From Kordia sp039026955 (GTDB lineage Bacteria; Bacteroidota; Bacteroidia; Flavobacteriales; Flavobacteriaceae), in assembly GCA_039026955.1 (NCBI GenBank), contig JBCCLH010000030.1, forward strand, positions 9,600-73,599: DNA of 64,000 nucleotides, given 5' to 3'. Below are positions 63,346 through 64,000 of the stretch, piece by piece. Made by a program: the position numbers and the translations under genes. The notes beneath the pieces were generated by a model. It was not told the origin of the DNA. It ran no database searches and saw only the letters and a program-made list of their open reading frames with translations. The first letter of the stretch is position 1, and the number at the start of each line of letters is the position of its first letter.

Positions 63346-63747
63346 ATGAAAAAAATACTATTTGTTTGTGCATTGGCATTAGCGATTGTAAGCTGTAAAG
63401 ACAGCAAAACACCTGAAACGATCACCGTAAATACACAAACTGAAACCGTTAAAAAAGAAGCAAACCCAGTAGACCTTGCTGCAAACTATAACAAAGCTGA
63501 GTTTAAAATTGATGGAATGACCTGTTCTGTAGGTTGCGCAAAACGTATCGAAGGAAAATTAGCGGCTATGGACGGCGTTAAATCTGCAAAGGTAGACTTC
63601 GAACAAAAATTAGCAATGGTAGAATACAACGAAGCTAAAGTAGATTTTAAAGCACTAGAAGGAACGGTTACCAAAGTTCCTGGTGACTACAAAGTTTCGG
63701 AAATGAAAAATGTAGAAGCTTTTACTGAAAAGGAAGAAAGTAAATAA
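63346..63747 (+). CDS. HMA-domain lipoprotein, 133 aa
   Basis: A lipoprotein signal ends at VSC (Cys17). After a Thr/Glu linker, a heavy-metal-associated domain follows, with IDGMTCSVGCAKRIEGKL. The metal motif is CxxxC, one residue longer than the usual CxxC of copper chaperones, a form seen in Bacteroidota. It probably binds copper or another soft metal at the envelope. A TAATTTTG box at 63288-63295 may be its -7 element. It is divergent from the EamA permease, and no exporter gene is adjacent. Confidence 0.85.
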   Translation: MKKILFVCALALAIVSCKDSKTPETITVNTQTETVKKEANPVDLAANYNKAEFKIDGMTCSVGCAKRIEGKLAAMDGVKSAKVDFEQKLAMVEYNEAKVDFKALEGTVTKVPGDYKVSEMKNVEAFTEKEESK

Positions 63748-63768
63748 GTTATTTTAAATATCAAGTAG

Positions 63769-63798
63769 AAAAGTCGTCCATTTGTGGCGACTTTTTTT
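63769..63798 (+). terminator. Terminator after the HMA lipoprotein
   Basis: AAAAGTCG and CGACTTTT, with further CCA/TGG pairing inside, form a stem followed by T. It lies 22 bp past the stop. Confidence 0.85.
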
Positions 63799-63893
63799 GT
63801 GATAATTTTATTTAGTTTTTATATCTGTTTATATTTAAATAGTATATATTTCTACATGAATGACCTTAACAAACAAGTACTTCTCTCGATAGA

Positions 63894-63912
63894 TCCTGAA
63901 TCAAGTTCAGGA
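63894..63912. repeat. Short palindrome shared with repeat family 1
   Basis: TCCTGAATCAAGTTCAGGA is a 7-bp-stem palindrome. Its CTGAATCAAGTTCAG core occurs, inverted, inside family 1 copy 1. The rest of the region to the window end shows no gene. Confidence 0.5.
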
Positions 63913-64000
63913 CACTCGAAGTGACGTTTATTTTAATGTAAAAATTTGATAATTTGAAAATGTACCAATGGTGATTTTGCTTCTATCACAAATATTGTAA

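Noticed and set aside
1..64000. CRISPR array, insertion sequence or intact tRNA/rRNA
   Set aside because: I saw no regular spacer-repeat array, transposase or complete cloverleaf. The only tRNA-like pieces are 3' relics.

Overview
This is an AT-rich window from a member of the Bacteroidota, most likely a marine Flavobacteriaceae. The evidence is a type IX secretion sorting tail, several SPVSC-style lipoproteins, TonB receptors with carboxypeptidase-like N-domains, TAnnTTTG promoter boxes and geranylgeranylglyceryl phosphate synthase. The abundance of GG-leader peptides and giant LRR proteins made me think of Kordia, but the genus is not proven here. I see no rRNA, intact tRNA, insertion sequence or CRISPR array. 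Layout: 1-18.7 kb holds two giant secreted leucine-rich-repeat proteins in a mirror arrangement. Each is preceded, in the same direction, by an HTH regulator with a homologous C-terminus. The right-hand protein also carries a zinc metalloprotease domain. Both end in the same dockerin-like C-terminal region. They converge on a palindromic repeat. 18.8-24.5 kb holds small hypothetical genes, a HipA-like/DUF3037 cassette flanked by two degenerate tRNA-like fragments, and a Tat-exported PhoX-type protein. 24.5-34.4 kb is mostly housekeeping: folE, a lipoprotein, DUF3127, a flavin reductase, a histidine kinase, HIT, greA, a degenerate Rieske-fold lipoprotein, and a TonB receptor under a TPP riboswitch. 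35.8-42 kb holds DUF4301, a P-loop kinase, a PnuC-type transporter and a thiamine-binding-like protein in one overlapping run. These suggest thiamine salvage together with the riboswitch receptor. GGGP synthase, a phosphopantetheinyl transferase and ahcY follow. 42.2-52.6 kb is the most distinctive accessory region. Two paralogous membrane TPR-AraC regulators are each followed immediately by one or more short GG-leader peptides. Between the two lies a LytTR two-component pair and a TonB receptor. 52.7-57 kb has a possible caspase-like secreted protein, an AT-rich glycosyltransferase/hypothetical pair, a tyrosine recombinase and another cysteine-rich peptide. 57-64 kb has rpmA-rplU, DUF4199, an active/inactive M16 protease pair, an interrupted peptide gene, an EamA permease and an HMA-domain lipoprotein. 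Two families of roughly 160-bp palindromic repeats tie the window together. Family 1 (three copies) lies only between convergent gene pairs and probably acts as a bidirectional terminator. Family 2 (two copies) has perfect 20-21 bp terminal inverted repeats that differ between copies but stay self-complementary. Each family 2 copy sits just upstream of a GG-leader peptide gene, with a promoter-like box at its edge. The candidate undescribed system is the set of GG-leader cysteine-rich peptides, their TPR-TM-AraC regulators and these repeat elements. No dedicated modification enzyme or exporter for the peptides is encoded here.
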